Position numbers and translations under genes: made by a program
Part shown: piece after piece, positions 17,545 to 26,716 of the stretch
Numbering within the stretch: the first letter of the stretch is position 1
Layout: the number at the start of each line of letters is the position of its first letter
Source of the DNA: Lachnospiraceae bacterium
GTDB lineage: Bacteria; Bacillota; Clostridia; Lachnospirales; Lachnospiraceae
Length of the DNA stretch: 39,904 nucleotides
Assembly (NCBI GenBank): GCA_016288495.1
Contig: JAEEZH010000205.1
Coordinates: 1 to 39,904, forward strand
Direction: 5' to 3'
The notes under the pieces: model-generated
What the model saw: the letters and a program-made list of their open reading frames with translations, nothing else
Databases searched by the model: none
What the model was told of the DNA's origin: nothing

Positions 17545-18914
17545 CTGTTTTTCCTTTTAAATCTGGGTTTTTTCCAGAATCCCATAAAGTAGAGACTGAT
17601 ATATACCAGGGCGGTGAGAGCATTTGAGATCACCACGCAATACCACACCGACTGCACTCCCATGTCAAAGATCTTCTCAAAAAGATAAAGGGTTGCAAAA
17701 CGGAAGACCCAGAGTCTGGATATATCCACCACCATATTCACATGTGTATATCCGCTGCCCTGGAAAAGACCGGAGGTAGCTGTATTGACTGAGTTCATCC
17801 AGCACCAGGAGGACATGATCGCAAGAAATTCGGCAGCATAGATCCTCACCTGTACATCTTCGCTGAAAATTCCGACCAAAAGGGAACTCACCGCATCCCT
17901 GGATATGATGAAGCCCGAAACTCCCAGAAAAAGGATACCGAAATACATGGCCTTCCTGTATACTTCACCGGCTCTTTTTATCTGGCCGGCACCCATATTC
18001 TGCCCTACAATGGTAGCCACTGCCGACCCTACACCGTTTATGGGAAGAGTCGCGACCCCGTTGCATTTATTGGAGATACCGTAGGCGGCCATGGCAGCAG
18101 GACCGTACACCAGTACATTTTTACTCATTAGCAGAAAGCCCACCCAGGTAACCGAACCTCCCAAAGATGTGGGAAGCCCTATGGTCACGATCTTTCTTAC
18201 TTCCTCTCCGACAAACCTGAACCCCTTCAGGGTGACCCTGATACCATCCTTCGGGGCAAACAAAAGCTTTGTAGCTATAACGGCAGGGATAGCCGATGAT
18301 AAAACAGTAGCTATGGCTGCACCTGCGGGGCCCATTTTCAGCCAGACGATAAAAAGCGGATCCATCACCAGATTCGCCGCCGTCCCTATCAGATTAAGCT
18401 TCATGGGATGAACGGCATCACCCTGGGCCTGGTTTATTGCCGCATAAACATTGGTAGTAAAAAGAAGCGGAATGTTAAGGACTACCAGCTGCAGGTAAAC
18501 GGAAGCATATTCACGGACGTCTCCCTCAGCTCCCAGCCAGATCACCAGAGAAGGTGTTATAAGGAAACAAAAAACCGCCGCAAGCACCGAAAAGATGGTG
18601 GCAACCACATAGATCTGCGAAGCCATCGTCTTTGCCCTGTCGTAGGCCTTGGCTCCGATATACTGCGCGATGAGAACGGAACCGGCCACCGTGATACCGT
18701 TTCCGAAATTTGTGATTATATTCTGTACCGGCGATACCAGATTTATGGCCGCCAGTTCATTGGAACCGATGTGCCCCAGCCAGAAAGTATCCGTCAGGTT
18801 ATATGCCGTCTGAAGAAGCGAATTGACCATGGAAGGGATCGCGATTATGGCAATGGCATTATATATGTTTCCGTTCAGGATTATATCCTGGTTTTTTTCT
18901 TTTATACTTTTCAT
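17541..18914 (-). CDS. MATE family efflux transporter
   Basis: 457 residues, about 12 membrane helices. Early motifs are IPSMVNSLLQTAYNLTDTFWLGHIG and VLIAQYIGAK. The second half repeats the pattern with GVGSAVATIVGQNMGAG. MATE proteins export organic cations or drugs using Na+ or H+ gradients. A flippase-like role in the surrounding glycan cluster is possible, because MATE belongs to the same MOP superfamily as Wzx, but the motifs are those of ordinary MATE pumps. The ribosome-binding site is weak. It is coupled by a 4-base overlap to the GT4 gene. Confidence 0.92.
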   Translation of the reverse strand: MKSIKEKNQDIILNGNIYNAIAIIAIPSMVNSLLQTAYNLTDTFWLGHIGSNELAAINLVSPVQNIITNFGNGITVAGSVLIAQYIGAKAYDRAKTMASQIYVVATIFSVLAAVFCFLITPSLVIWLGAEGDVREYASVYLQLVVLNIPLLFTTNVYAAINQAQGDAVHPMKLNLIGTAANLVMDPLFIVWLKMGPAGAAIATVLSSAIPAVIATKLLFAPKDGIRVTLKGFRFVGEEVRKIVTIGLPTSLGGSVTWVGFLLMSKNVLVYGPAAMAAYGISNKCNGVATLPINGVGSAVATIVGQNMGAGQIKRAGEVYRKAMYFGILFLGVSGFIISRDAVSSLLVGIFSEDVQVRIYAAEFLAIMSSWCWMNSVNTATSGLFQGSGYTHVNMVVDISRLWVFRFATLYLFEKIFDMGVQSVWYCVVISNALTALVYISLYFMGFWKKPRFKRKNR

Positions 18915-18953
18915 ATCATGTCTTCAAATCGGGTCAGAGAACGGGTTTCATTA

Positions 18954-20708
18954 TCATTCCCGGCTTTGCCGGGTATCTGTCAGAAGAGTGATCCCCAAAA
19001 GCAGGACCGCCGCCGCCATAACGGGATACTGGTACCGGAACCGCCCCACATTGGGAGACGCCAGGATAAAAGTGAACACCACGCCCACAGCCGGCATAAA
19101 AGGCAATACACTTCCCCCCCGGTACAGCGTGTAAAACATAAAAAACAAAACAGCCCAGAATGCCATGGCACAGCCCAGATATTTTTCATAGAGATCATAG
19201 GCTTTCTGCGCAGTCTCATAAACCAACGTGCCCACGCTTTCCGGCAGTTTCGGATCCGTATAGGAACCGAATTCATTTTCCCATGTTCCCATTATCATCT
19301 CGGGATGGGTGAACTTCGGACAATAATACCCCTTTGAATGATCCGTAAGCGCTATAAGGCAGGGAGCCGGATTCTTTATAAAGGTACGCAGAAAAACTTT
19401 CATGAATTCAGCCTTATGAGCCTCCAGATAAGGCTGGTCGCCTTCATCCCTTATGGCCCGTTTTACCGGATTCGCACTGGTTTCCGAATAAACCTCGGCC
19501 AGTCTTTCATGAGGCAGTATGATATCCAGAAACGCTTTATCGTCGGCAGACACATCCCCGTCCACCTTGAGGGTATAAGATACCATCTGCAGCGGCATGG
19601 ACAGAGTTTCCGCAGCATCGGCTCCTCTGATCCCCATTTCCCTGAGCACCGGCCCTTTAAAAGCGGCGGAAAACACAAAGGCAGCCACCATGACCACTAT
19701 CACTTCTTTTTTGTTTTCCTTTATCAGAAAGGCTGACAACAGGATCAGCACAGGGTAGATATAAAAATGGTTTGACCGAAACAGCATGAACAGAATACCG
19801 GTAAGTCCAAAGAGAAGAAGCTGTATGCTCAGATCCTTTCTCTTTTCCTTCTTCAGGGTGACAAAAAAATGCAGATAAACGCTCAGCACCAGAAGAAGAT
19901 CCGCAGCCGGAGTATCCTTGTGGATATATATGGCGTACATGGCAAACGCCGGCACCAGAGCATAAACCGCAAATATGACAAATGACCTCTTCTCTTCAAG
20001 CCCTTTCTTAAGCAGATATACGCAAACTCCCGCATAGGTCAGGGCCGTTATGAGCATCTGAAATACCGTGTAAAAAGCAATGGAAGCATTTACATCCTTT
20101 GTAAGGGCAAAACCCACATTATAAAAAAGCTCTATCAACCAGGTGGACAAAACCGGAAGGTGATTATTATATTCCTTGATATGCATGGCCTGCCGTATCT
20201 GATTAATGGAGTCGGCACCGAAGGAACCGGGATAAAATCTCAGAAACAACGGCAGATAACAAACAAAACAGATAAGTGTCAAAATCGCAAGAAGGAACGG
20301 CTTCTTCTTAACCTCTGTCCATGTTCCGGTACTTCCTTTCACAACACCGTCCATAAGGACATACAACCGGGCCGTCATGACAAAGAACAGAAACAGAAGG
20401 CCCGCAAAGGTGCGCACCGTATCGAAAGCTATCCTCAGAAACGATCCCTGATAAAGCATCCTGATACTGCCGAACACCGTGAATGCCGCAAAGGAAAATG
20501 CCGTGAGAAAAATGCAGACGATACGCCTCTTTTCCATGATGTAATCCGTTTTTTGCGCAAGGAAAAACAAAAGGCACGCAAAAAAGAACGGGACTATGCT
20601 CTGATCGCTGACCCATTCCAGCCTTTCCATGGCACCGATGCAAAGGATCACACCTGCCAGATCGATCAGGACTCTGATCATTCGGTTTTTATCTGTTATT
20701 TTGATCAT
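18954..20708 (-). CDS. Polytopic membrane protein, DUF6020-like
   Basis: 584 residues with about 12 hydrophobic helices. A first group of helices lies in residues 10-125 and a second from about 140. Conserved-looking motifs are PGSFGADSINQIRQA (an outer loop with an acidic residue), EYNNHLPVLSTWLIELFY and IYIHKDTPAADLLLVLSVYLH. The layout resembles GT-C-type membrane glycosyltransferases that use lipid-linked sugars, and I recognise it as similar to the DUF6020 family common in Lachnospiraceae. The function is not established. The ATG overlaps the end of trkA. Its place among glycosyltransferases favours a role in surface glycan modification. Confidence 0.75.
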   Translation of the reverse strand: MIKITDKNRMIRVLIDLAGVILCIGAMERLEWVSDQSIVPFFFACLLFFLAQKTDYIMEKRRIVCIFLTAFSFAAFTVFGSIRMLYQGSFLRIAFDTVRTFAGLLFLFFVMTARLYVLMDGVVKGSTGTWTEVKKKPFLLAILTLICFVCYLPLFLRFYPGSFGADSINQIRQAMHIKEYNNHLPVLSTWLIELFYNVGFALTKDVNASIAFYTVFQMLITALTYAGVCVYLLKKGLEEKRSFVIFAVYALVPAFAMYAIYIHKDTPAADLLLVLSVYLHFFVTLKKEKRKDLSIQLLLFGLTGILFMLFRSNHFYIYPVLILLSAFLIKENKKEVIVVMVAAFVFSAAFKGPVLREMGIRGADAAETLSMPLQMVSYTLKVDGDVSADDKAFLDIILPHERLAEVYSETSANPVKRAIRDEGDQPYLEAHKAEFMKVFLRTFIKNPAPCLIALTDHSKGYYCPKFTHPEMIMGTWENEFGSYTDPKLPESVGTLVYETAQKAYDLYEKYLGCAMAFWAVLFFMFYTLYRGGSVLPFMPAVGVVFTFILASPNVGRFRYQYPVMAAAVLLLGITLLTDTRQSRE

Positions 20709-21355
20709 TTCAGTTTTTCTATGGAGTCGGTCTCACCTATAACTATCAGTCTCATGGACTCTTCCAGCGGTTTCGCGGGATCCGGAGTCACACACACTTC
20801 ATCACCCTTTATTGTTGCAACTACATTTATGCCGTATTTTTTTCGAAGATCCAGTTCAATAAGACTCTTTCCCTTCCATTTGTCCTGCACGTGCAGTTCT
20901 ACCATGGAGAAACTGTCGGACAATTCTATATACTCCATCACGCCTGAACTCAGCAGATTCCTCGCCAGTCTGATGCCTGATTCGTATTCGGGTACCACCA
21001 CTCTGTCCGCTCCCACACGGCTTAATATCCTGCAGTTTATCTCGCTGGAGCACTTGACTATCACCTGTCCGGCCCCCGCCTCTTTACAGAGCATGGTGGC
21101 CATGACACTGGTCTCCAGCCCTGCAGCCATGGCTATTATCACCACGTCGATATCCGCTATTCCCAGACGCTTGATCACATCCGGATCCGTCACATCCGCA
21201 CATTTGCAAAAAGGGATCTCGGAGGCCGCGGCATTCACTATGTTCTCATCTATATCCACAGCCAGTATATCCGCTCCCGCTGCCGCCAGTTCCCTGGCCA
21301 CGGCTCTGCCGTATCTGCCCAGACCGAATACTGCATATGATTTGTTCTTATCCAT
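20705..21355 (-). CDS. trkA: Trk/Ktr potassium uptake regulatory subunit (RCK protein)
   Basis: 216 residues. The RCK_N Rossmann domain begins SYAVFGLGRYGRAVARELA (GxGxxG) and includes LAVDIDENIVN, whose acidic residue after strand 2 indicates NAD(H)/ATP binding. The RCK_C domain is the last 80 residues or so. As a single-RCK protein it is of the KtrA/KtrC type. I place the start at ATG 21355, because the upstream ATG at 21367 is part of ATGGAGGTAAAAATG, where GGAGG serves as the ribosome-binding site. It gates the TrkH/KtrB channel encoded just upstream, and a palindromic repeat lies between the two genes. Proteins of this kind are often inhibited by c-di-AMP through RCK_C. Confidence 0.94.
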   Translation of the reverse strand: MDKNKSYAVFGLGRYGRAVARELAAAGADILAVDIDENIVNAAASEIPFCKCADVTDPDVIKRLGIADIDVVIIAMAAGLETSVMATMLCKEAGAGQVIVKCSSEINCRILSRVGADRVVVPEYESGIRLARNLLSSGVMEYIELSDSFSMVELHVQDKWKGKSLIELDLRKKYGINVVATIKGDEVCVTPDPAKPLEESMRLIVIGETDSIEKLK

Positions 21356-21371
21356 TTTTACCTCCATGCAT

Positions 21372-21464
21372 AAGATTCTTCGCTACGCTCAGAATGACAG
21401 CAGGTAAACATCCTTCAAAACTATTACACCGACTGTCATCCTGAGGCTTCAGCCGAAGGATCTT
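21372..21464. repeat. Palindromic intergenic element, copy B
   Basis: The left arm (21372-21399) and right arm (21434-21464) are imperfect inverted repeats like those of copy A (1745-1817). The right arms are identical over 31 bases. The left arm has the same ends but a shorter middle, and the central spacer is longer (34 bases, unrelated to copy A). It lies within the trkH-trkA gap in the same orientation as copy A. Confidence 0.85.
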
Positions 21465-21503
21465 TATCATACCGCAATTATCATCACCGTCAAAATAACT
21501 CCA

Positions 21504-22877
21504 TCATCCCACGCTCACATCCTCTACCGGATTCTTCACGCTGTTCTCACCGGATCTCTTTGTATTAAAGGCGATGAGCAGTGAAATAGGCCCCACTCTT
21601 CCGAAGTACATGGTCAGGATAATGATGATCATGCCCGGTAAATTGAGGGAAGAAGTAAGGTTTCTGGTCAGGCCTACCGTAGCGGTGGCACTGACGGTTT
21701 CATATAATATATCTATCAGGCTGAAGTCCGAAACCGCAGCCAGCAGTATCGTGGCCGTTATCATAATAAGAAAAGAAGTACACACCACGGCAACAGCCTT
21801 GCCTGCAGCCTGACGGGCTATCCTTCTGTCAAAAAGCTCAACCTCCTTTTTATCACGGATCGTGGCCAGAGCCGATGTCAAAAGAACCACCATGGTCACC
21901 GTTTTTACACCTCCGGCGGTACCCACCGGCGATCCGCCTATGAACATGAGCAAAAGAGCGACTATGGCGGACGCCTCCGTGAGATTCTCCTGCCCCACCG
22001 AGGCAAATCCGGCTGTCCTGGTGGTCATAGATTGGAAAAAACTGACCTCCAGCTTTCCGAATAAACTCATATCACCGATGGTGGCGGGATTATTGTATTC
22101 GAATATAAAAAACAGGACCGCGCCGGACAAAAGCAGAAAAACCGTGGAACTGATCGCTATCTTCGAATGGAGGGTCAGCATCTCAAAACACCTGATCCCC
22201 CGGGTCGTAAATTTCTTTATCACCTGCAGAAGATCCCACCAGACCACATATCCGATACCTCCCAGTATGACTAGCATGGATGTGACCAGATTGACAGTGA
22301 GATCCTGAGCATAGGGACAAAGGCTCTTATCCGATATGACATCGATCCCCGCATTACAAAAAGCCGAGATCGCATTGAAGATCGAGATCCACACTCCCCT
22401 CACTCCGAAACGGGGGACAAATACTGTCATATACAAAAGCGCGCCTATCCCCTCGATAAAAAAGGTTCCTGCAATAACTTTTTTAAGGAAATACTCCATT
22501 CCCGACAAGGTGTCTATATTAAATACATCCTGCATCAGGAAATTCTCACTCAGACGCATTTTTCTGCGGAACCTCATCAATATACCATACATGATGGTGA
22601 TGATCCCCAATCCTCCGGTCTGGATCAGTACAAGGATGATCACCTGACCGAAAAAGCTGAAAGTGGAATACACCGGAACCGTCACCAGTCCCGTTACACA
22701 GACTGACGTGGTGGCGGTAAAAAGCGCATCCATAAACGGCACGCCCTTTCCGTCAGCCGAGGCTGCGGGCAGAGTGAGCAGAAAAGTCCCCAAAGCTATG
22801 GCCAGCATAAAGCTGAGCATTATCTTCCGGGTGGTCGAAAGCCTGATCTTCAGTTTTCTTTCCCTGAACGACAACAT
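21504..22877 (-). CDS. trkH: Trk/Ktr potassium channel subunit
   Basis: 457 residues with about eight main membrane helices and pore loops. The first filter region is ATTSVCVTGLVTVPVYSTFS. Others are ISAFCNAGIDVISD, TTRTAGFASVG and a final SATATVGLTRNLTS, giving the four pore repeats of the TrkH/KtrB superfamily. GGSPVGTAGGVKT is also typical. The protein imports K+ with Na+ or H+ under control of the RCK subunit encoded next. At 457 residues it fits KtrB better than the longer TrkH of Proteobacteria. The gap to the LtaS-like gene upstream is only 26 bases. Confidence 0.95.
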   Translation of the reverse strand: MLSFRERKLKIRLSTTRKIMLSFMLAIALGTFLLTLPAASADGKGVPFMDALFTATTSVCVTGLVTVPVYSTFSFFGQVIILVLIQTGGLGIITIMYGILMRFRRKMRLSENFLMQDVFNIDTLSGMEYFLKKVIAGTFFIEGIGALLYMTVFVPRFGVRGVWISIFNAISAFCNAGIDVISDKSLCPYAQDLTVNLVTSMLVILGGIGYVVWWDLLQVIKKFTTRGIRCFEMLTLHSKIAISSTVFLLLSGAVLFFIFEYNNPATIGDMSLFGKLEVSFFQSMTTRTAGFASVGQENLTEASAIVALLLMFIGGSPVGTAGGVKTVTMVVLLTSALATIRDKKEVELFDRRIARQAAGKAVAVVCTSFLIMITATILLAAVSDFSLIDILYETVSATATVGLTRNLTSSLNLPGMIIIILTMYFGRVGPISLLIAFNTKRSGENSVKNPVEDVSVG

Positions 22878-22903
22878 TTCCCGTTCAAACCTCTTTCCCT
22901 CTG

Positions 22904-24754
22904 CTATTCAAAACCGTCCCACAGCAGCTGCTGGGCTCTCTCGTTTGCATTATTATACTCCAGATATCTGTACAGGCGGATATCTTCATCTTCGGGGAAC
23001 TCATCCGCACCGTAAAATCTGCCATCCGCGTCGATACAGCCGTTTACCGAGATCACGGGATACTTTTGACGCAGGTTGCGAAGAAGCAGATTATACGGAG
23101 TCAGGTCTATGCCTGCCGTTTCCAATACCAGCCCCTGCAGATAATTTGCCGAAAGCATCTCGTAATGCTCTTCTCTTATATCATAATTTGCCCAGATGAC
23201 AAAGGGGGTAACATACTTTTTTATGCTGCACTGAGCGTCATTCTCATCAAAATCATCCTCATGGGAACGGTCATAGACCATGGCGGAAAAATCATCCTCC
23301 AGCTTCGGCTGATGATCTCCGAACATGACCAGGACCGTGGGTTCATCCACCGTCTCAAGGTATTCCCTGAGTTTTTCAAAGGCCTCATCGGATCTCTTAA
23401 GAAGAGACAGATAATTACCCGCCTGGGGATAATCACCATACGCGGACATATCCACAGGGCTCTCCCCCGTTTCGGCTTCATAATCAAATTCGTACCCGCT
23501 GTGATTCTGCATGGTCACATTAAAAATAAATACCTTATCATTTTCCTGACGGGCCTGTTCAAATATATCTATCAGACGATCCACATCCCAGTCGTCCACG
23601 GGATGCTCGTTTATAAGAGGGATCTCCTCCCCCTCATAATCCTCTATACTGTAAAACCTGTCAAAACCAAGTAAAGGATATACCTTTCCCCTGTTCCAGT
23701 TTACGGCAGTGGCCGGGTGAAAGCCATATGCCGTATATCCCTGATTTTTGAGATATGAGGCAACCGAAGGCCTCTCATCCCTCACCGCATACGAAAAAGG
23801 ACAGCCTTTTTGGTAAGCGATGGAATTCGCTGTAAGGAATTCATATTCACTGTTCACCGTGGTCCCGCCGAATACCGGCACATAAAGATTTCCGGTCACC
23901 GCGTTTTCACTTACTCCGTGAAAATTCAGAAGAGCCTCATCCGCCTCAGGCAGACCCCCAAGGGTTTCAAAATCCGCAAAGGCTTCATTCATTATCACTA
24001 TCACGTTCTGTGCCTGTATTTTGTTCTCTTTTGGATCCCCGTCATCCGACGCTGCAGCCGAAAGGGCCCGGATCCCCTTTTCGCATTCACTCAGGCTATA
24101 ACCTGCCGGAGGCTTTATGAAAAGAAATTTCGTATAATTGAAAAAGCTGACGGGAAATCCCTGAGTCCTGTAATAACGCTCTATCAGATACAGTCTGTCA
24201 GGTATCTCCTTATATCTGTCGCTTTTCACCATGCCCACCATCAAAAAACAGCAGATCATGAGCGAGACCAGGGCATATATCAAAAAAGCTTTCTTTTCAA
24301 AAAAGGGTTTGTGATATCGAAACGCCGCAACAGAGGTGAGGATGATAAACAAAGCCCAAAGCACTGCCTGAGGATAAAGACGGTACTCGTAAGTCCCGGC
24401 CACATCTGCCGCCGTCTTTATCGCAAAGATATCCCAGGGCAGAAACATGACTCCTCTGGTCTCTCCCACATAATGATTCACCATACCCATGGCATACCAG
24501 ACAAATCCCCCGAGTGCAAAAGACACCCAAAGCCTGTTGGATATGATATAGAATAGTTTATATATCACATAAAGGATGATGAGGTTAAGGACAAGGTATC
24601 TGCTGCTGTCCCTCACGGACATATCATTAAGCCCCTGTATGCCCACAAACCCGAAAAAAGCCATCAGAACAAGATTAAACTCAGTGATGAGCATCCTCAC
24701 TATTTTGTTTTTACTTGACACATTCTGTGGATCGGTCTGCATTGCTTCAATCAT
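22904..24754 (-). CDS. LtaS-like sulfatase-fold phosphoglycerol transferase
   Basis: 616 residues. About five membrane helices lie in the first 175 residues, followed by an extracellular sulfatase domain. The catalytic pattern of lipoteichoic acid synthase is present: E257 (VIVIMNEAFADF), the likely threonine nucleophile T299 (FGGTTVNSEYEF), W353/R355 (NWNRGKVYPLLGFD), H418 (MQNHSGYEF) and D480/H481 (MFGDHQPKLE). Such enzymes transfer glycerol phosphate from phosphatidylglycerol onto teichoic acid or glycans. In this setting it may decorate a surface polysaccharide. The ATG overlaps the end of the ThDP gene; a second ATG at 24742 is an alternative, and neither has a clear ribosome-binding site. 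Confidence 0.9.
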   Translation of the reverse strand: MIEAMQTDPQNVSSKNKIVRMLITEFNLVLMAFFGFVGIQGLNDMSVRDSSRYLVLNLIILYVIYKLFYIISNRLWVSFALGGFVWYAMGMVNHYVGETRGVMFLPWDIFAIKTAADVAGTYEYRLYPQAVLWALFIILTSVAAFRYHKPFFEKKAFLIYALVSLMICCFLMVGMVKSDRYKEIPDRLYLIERYYRTQGFPVSFFNYTKFLFIKPPAGYSLSECEKGIRALSAAASDDGDPKENKIQAQNVIVIMNEAFADFETLGGLPEADEALLNFHGVSENAVTGNLYVPVFGGTTVNSEYEFLTANSIAYQKGCPFSYAVRDERPSVASYLKNQGYTAYGFHPATAVNWNRGKVYPLLGFDRFYSIEDYEGEEIPLINEHPVDDWDVDRLIDIFEQARQENDKVFIFNVTMQNHSGYEFDYEAETGESPVDMSAYGDYPQAGNYLSLLKRSDEAFEKLREYLETVDEPTVLVMFGDHQPKLEDDFSAMVYDRSHEDDFDENDAQCSIKKYVTPFVIWANYDIREEHYEMLSANYLQGLVLETAGIDLTPYNLLLRNLRQKYPVISVNGCIDADGRFYGADEFPEDEDIRLYRYLEYNNANERAQQLLWDGFE

Positions 24755-26702
24755 TCATTATACTCTTTATACTGTCATATTCCTCCTGAGGCAGGAAGGG
24801 GAACATATCATCCAACTGAGGAGAAACTATACGTCCGTCCTCAAGAACCTTTGACGACAGCTTTGGTTCAAAATTCTGACCCTCATCTACAAATACTTCC
24901 AAAAGAGCATATCCCTTTGTTCTGTTCAAAAACTCATCCAGCACACTGTCGATCTCATCCTGTGAGGTGATCCTGAAATAAGGTAAGCCATATGCCGGTG
25001 CCAATTTCGAAAGGTCGGGGAAGGAAACTCCGTTATCGGAACTGATACCCACATGAGCCCTGCCCTTGAAAAGATTATTCTGGGTCTGCCTTATGCTATG
25101 GTAACCATTATTGTTGATAATAATTATCTTTAGATTTAATTTATTGTGAACTACGGCCTGTAGCTCCTGGATGTTCATCTGAAAGCTTCCATCTCCGTCG
25201 ATACATATGGTCCGGGGCAGCTCATCAATAATTTCATCACCGATATTTAATTTTACGTTCAGGAAGTCGTTGCTGATGTTTTTATTTTCTGTATCGTCAT
25301 TAAATAACCCCTTCCCTCTCATCCGGTCCGACCCCCTGAAGACTGCCACACCTATGGCAGCAGGGAAACCATACCCCATGGCGGCACAGGCCGAATTCGT
25401 AAAAATACGCTGGTTATTTTTAACATAACAGGACTGGAATGTAACCACGCAGGCAGCCCCGTTTCCACAGATGACCGCCTCCCCATCCTTCAAGTGATCC
25501 TTGAATAATCTCTCATTGAACACATAATGATTGAGGGGCGAATTCACTTCATAGAACTCTTTTCTGCACGCCGGATAACGCTCGTTTACATCGTGGCAGT
25601 GGATCCTCCACCTGCTCTTGTCACCTATGATGTCCTCAATGGTCTTACCCTCTGCCTTTTCCTCTCTCACCCTCTTAAGAAGTGAAGCCATCACATCCCG
25701 AAGATCGGCATGCACCCCCATATCAGGTATGACAGTAGGCTTGTGAAGTTCATTATCATCTATATCTACGATTATCTTAAATGCCTGTGAAGCAAAATCC
25801 CTGTAATTGTAGCTGGACAATCTGATGTTCAGACGCGATCCCAGGACCAGAAGCAGGTCACAGGTCTGGACCGCAAAATTGCCTCCGCGGTTACCGACCG
25901 TTCCTGGCCGTCCCGCATCCAGATCGGATCCTGCCGGCAAAAGATCATGGGCATTCCAGGCAGTCACAACCGGGATCCGGAATTCATTTATGAACTCAGT
26001 AAAGCTCTCTTTCGCCCCTGCCAGATTTATCCCTGTTCCGGCAAAAATAAGAGGTCTTTTCGCCTGTGTTATTTTCTTTAAAATAACATCAGTTAAACTT
26101 TCATCATAAACGGGATTTTCTTCAAGGCCTTCCTTGACCGGATCAAAGTGCAGTGTTATTTTATCCGGATCCACCTTCGCCGCCTGGACATCCAGAGGAA
26201 GGTCCAGCCAGACGGGACCCTTCCGTCCGTTATTCGCCAGATACCAGGCTTTTTCCAGATGATAGAGGATCTCTTCCGGTTCCCAGACCAGCTTGGCATA
26301 CTTGGTCATAAGCTTCGCACAGCTTTCCATGTCAAATTCCTGGTCACCCAGCTGTCTCAGTGGTACATCTGCCGCATGGATGGTGGTTTCACGCTTTGCC
26401 TGACCTGTAAGGATAAACATGGGCACCGAATCCTGATAACCGCCAAGTACGCCGGTTATGGCGTTTGTTCCTCCGGGACCGGCAGTCACACAGACTGCAG
26501 CGATCCTTCCGCTGTACCTGGCGTATGCCTCAGCCGCCATGGAACAGGCCTGCTCATGGTGGTTATATATACAGTTCAGCCCTGCTTTATGTCCAAAGGC
26601 GTCATTCAGATGCATAGCAGCACCGCCTGTGATGGTAAACATATCCGTAACGCCATGCTCCACCAGAAAATCCGCTATTACTTCAGCTACCTTTTTCTCC
26701 AT
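24747..26702 (-). CDS. Thiamine-diphosphate enzyme, acetolactate synthase/YerE-like
   Basis: About 651 residues from ATG 26702, which has GAGG 8 bases upstream. The ATG at 26720 lacks a ribosome-binding site. The N-terminal Pyr domain has the catalytic glutamate in YNHHEQACSMAAEAYAR and AGPGGTNAITG. The central TPP_enzyme_M domain contains RPGTVGNRGGNFA, and the C-terminal PP domain has IDGDGSFQMNIQEL and INNNGYHSIRQTQ. An extra segment of about 40 residues (near 458-496) precedes the GDG motif. Given RfbH and an aldolase next to it, the best analogy is YerE, a ThDP enzyme that adds a two-carbon branch to a CDP-dideoxyketosugar in yersiniose synthesis. Ordinary acetolactate synthase is less likely, because no ilvN or ilvC is near. 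Confidence 0.85.
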   Translation of the reverse strand: MEKKVAEVIADFLVEHGVTDMFTITGGAAMHLNDAFGHKAGLNCIYNHHEQACSMAAEAYARYSGRIAAVCVTAGPGGTNAITGVLGGYQDSVPMFILTGQAKRETTIHAADVPLRQLGDQEFDMESCAKLMTKYAKLVWEPEEILYHLEKAWYLANNGRKGPVWLDLPLDVQAAKVDPDKITLHFDPVKEGLEENPVYDESLTDVILKKITQAKRPLIFAGTGINLAGAKESFTEFINEFRIPVVTAWNAHDLLPAGSDLDAGRPGTVGNRGGNFAVQTCDLLLVLGSRLNIRLSSYNYRDFASQAFKIIVDIDDNELHKPTVIPDMGVHADLRDVMASLLKRVREEKAEGKTIEDIIGDKSRWRIHCHDVNERYPACRKEFYEVNSPLNHYVFNERLFKDHLKDGEAVICGNGAACVVTFQSCYVKNNQRIFTNSACAAMGYGFPAAIGVAVFRGSDRMRGKGLFNDDTENKNISNDFLNVKLNIGDEIIDELPRTICIDGDGSFQMNIQELQAVVHNKLNLKIIIINNNGYHSIRQTQNNLFKGRAHVGISSDNGVSFPDLSKLAPAYGLPYFRITSQDEIDSVLDEFLNRTKGYALLEVFVDEGQNFEPKLSSKVLEDGRIVSPQLDDMFPFLPQEEYDSIKSIMND

Positions 26703-26716
26703 AGTTAAATCCTCAT

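Noticed and set aside
20160..21407. Long forward-strand open frame of 415 codons
   Set aside because: It lies opposite the DUF6020-like gene and trkA, both of which have convincing protein features. The forward translation has no recognisable domain and is rich in His, Arg and Ser as expected for an antisense shadow.
24747..26702. Reading the ThDP enzyme as biosynthetic acetolactate synthase (ilvB)
   Set aside because: No ilvN, ilvC or other branched-chain amino acid genes are near, it carries an extra 40-residue loop, and the neighbours are nucleotide-sugar genes.
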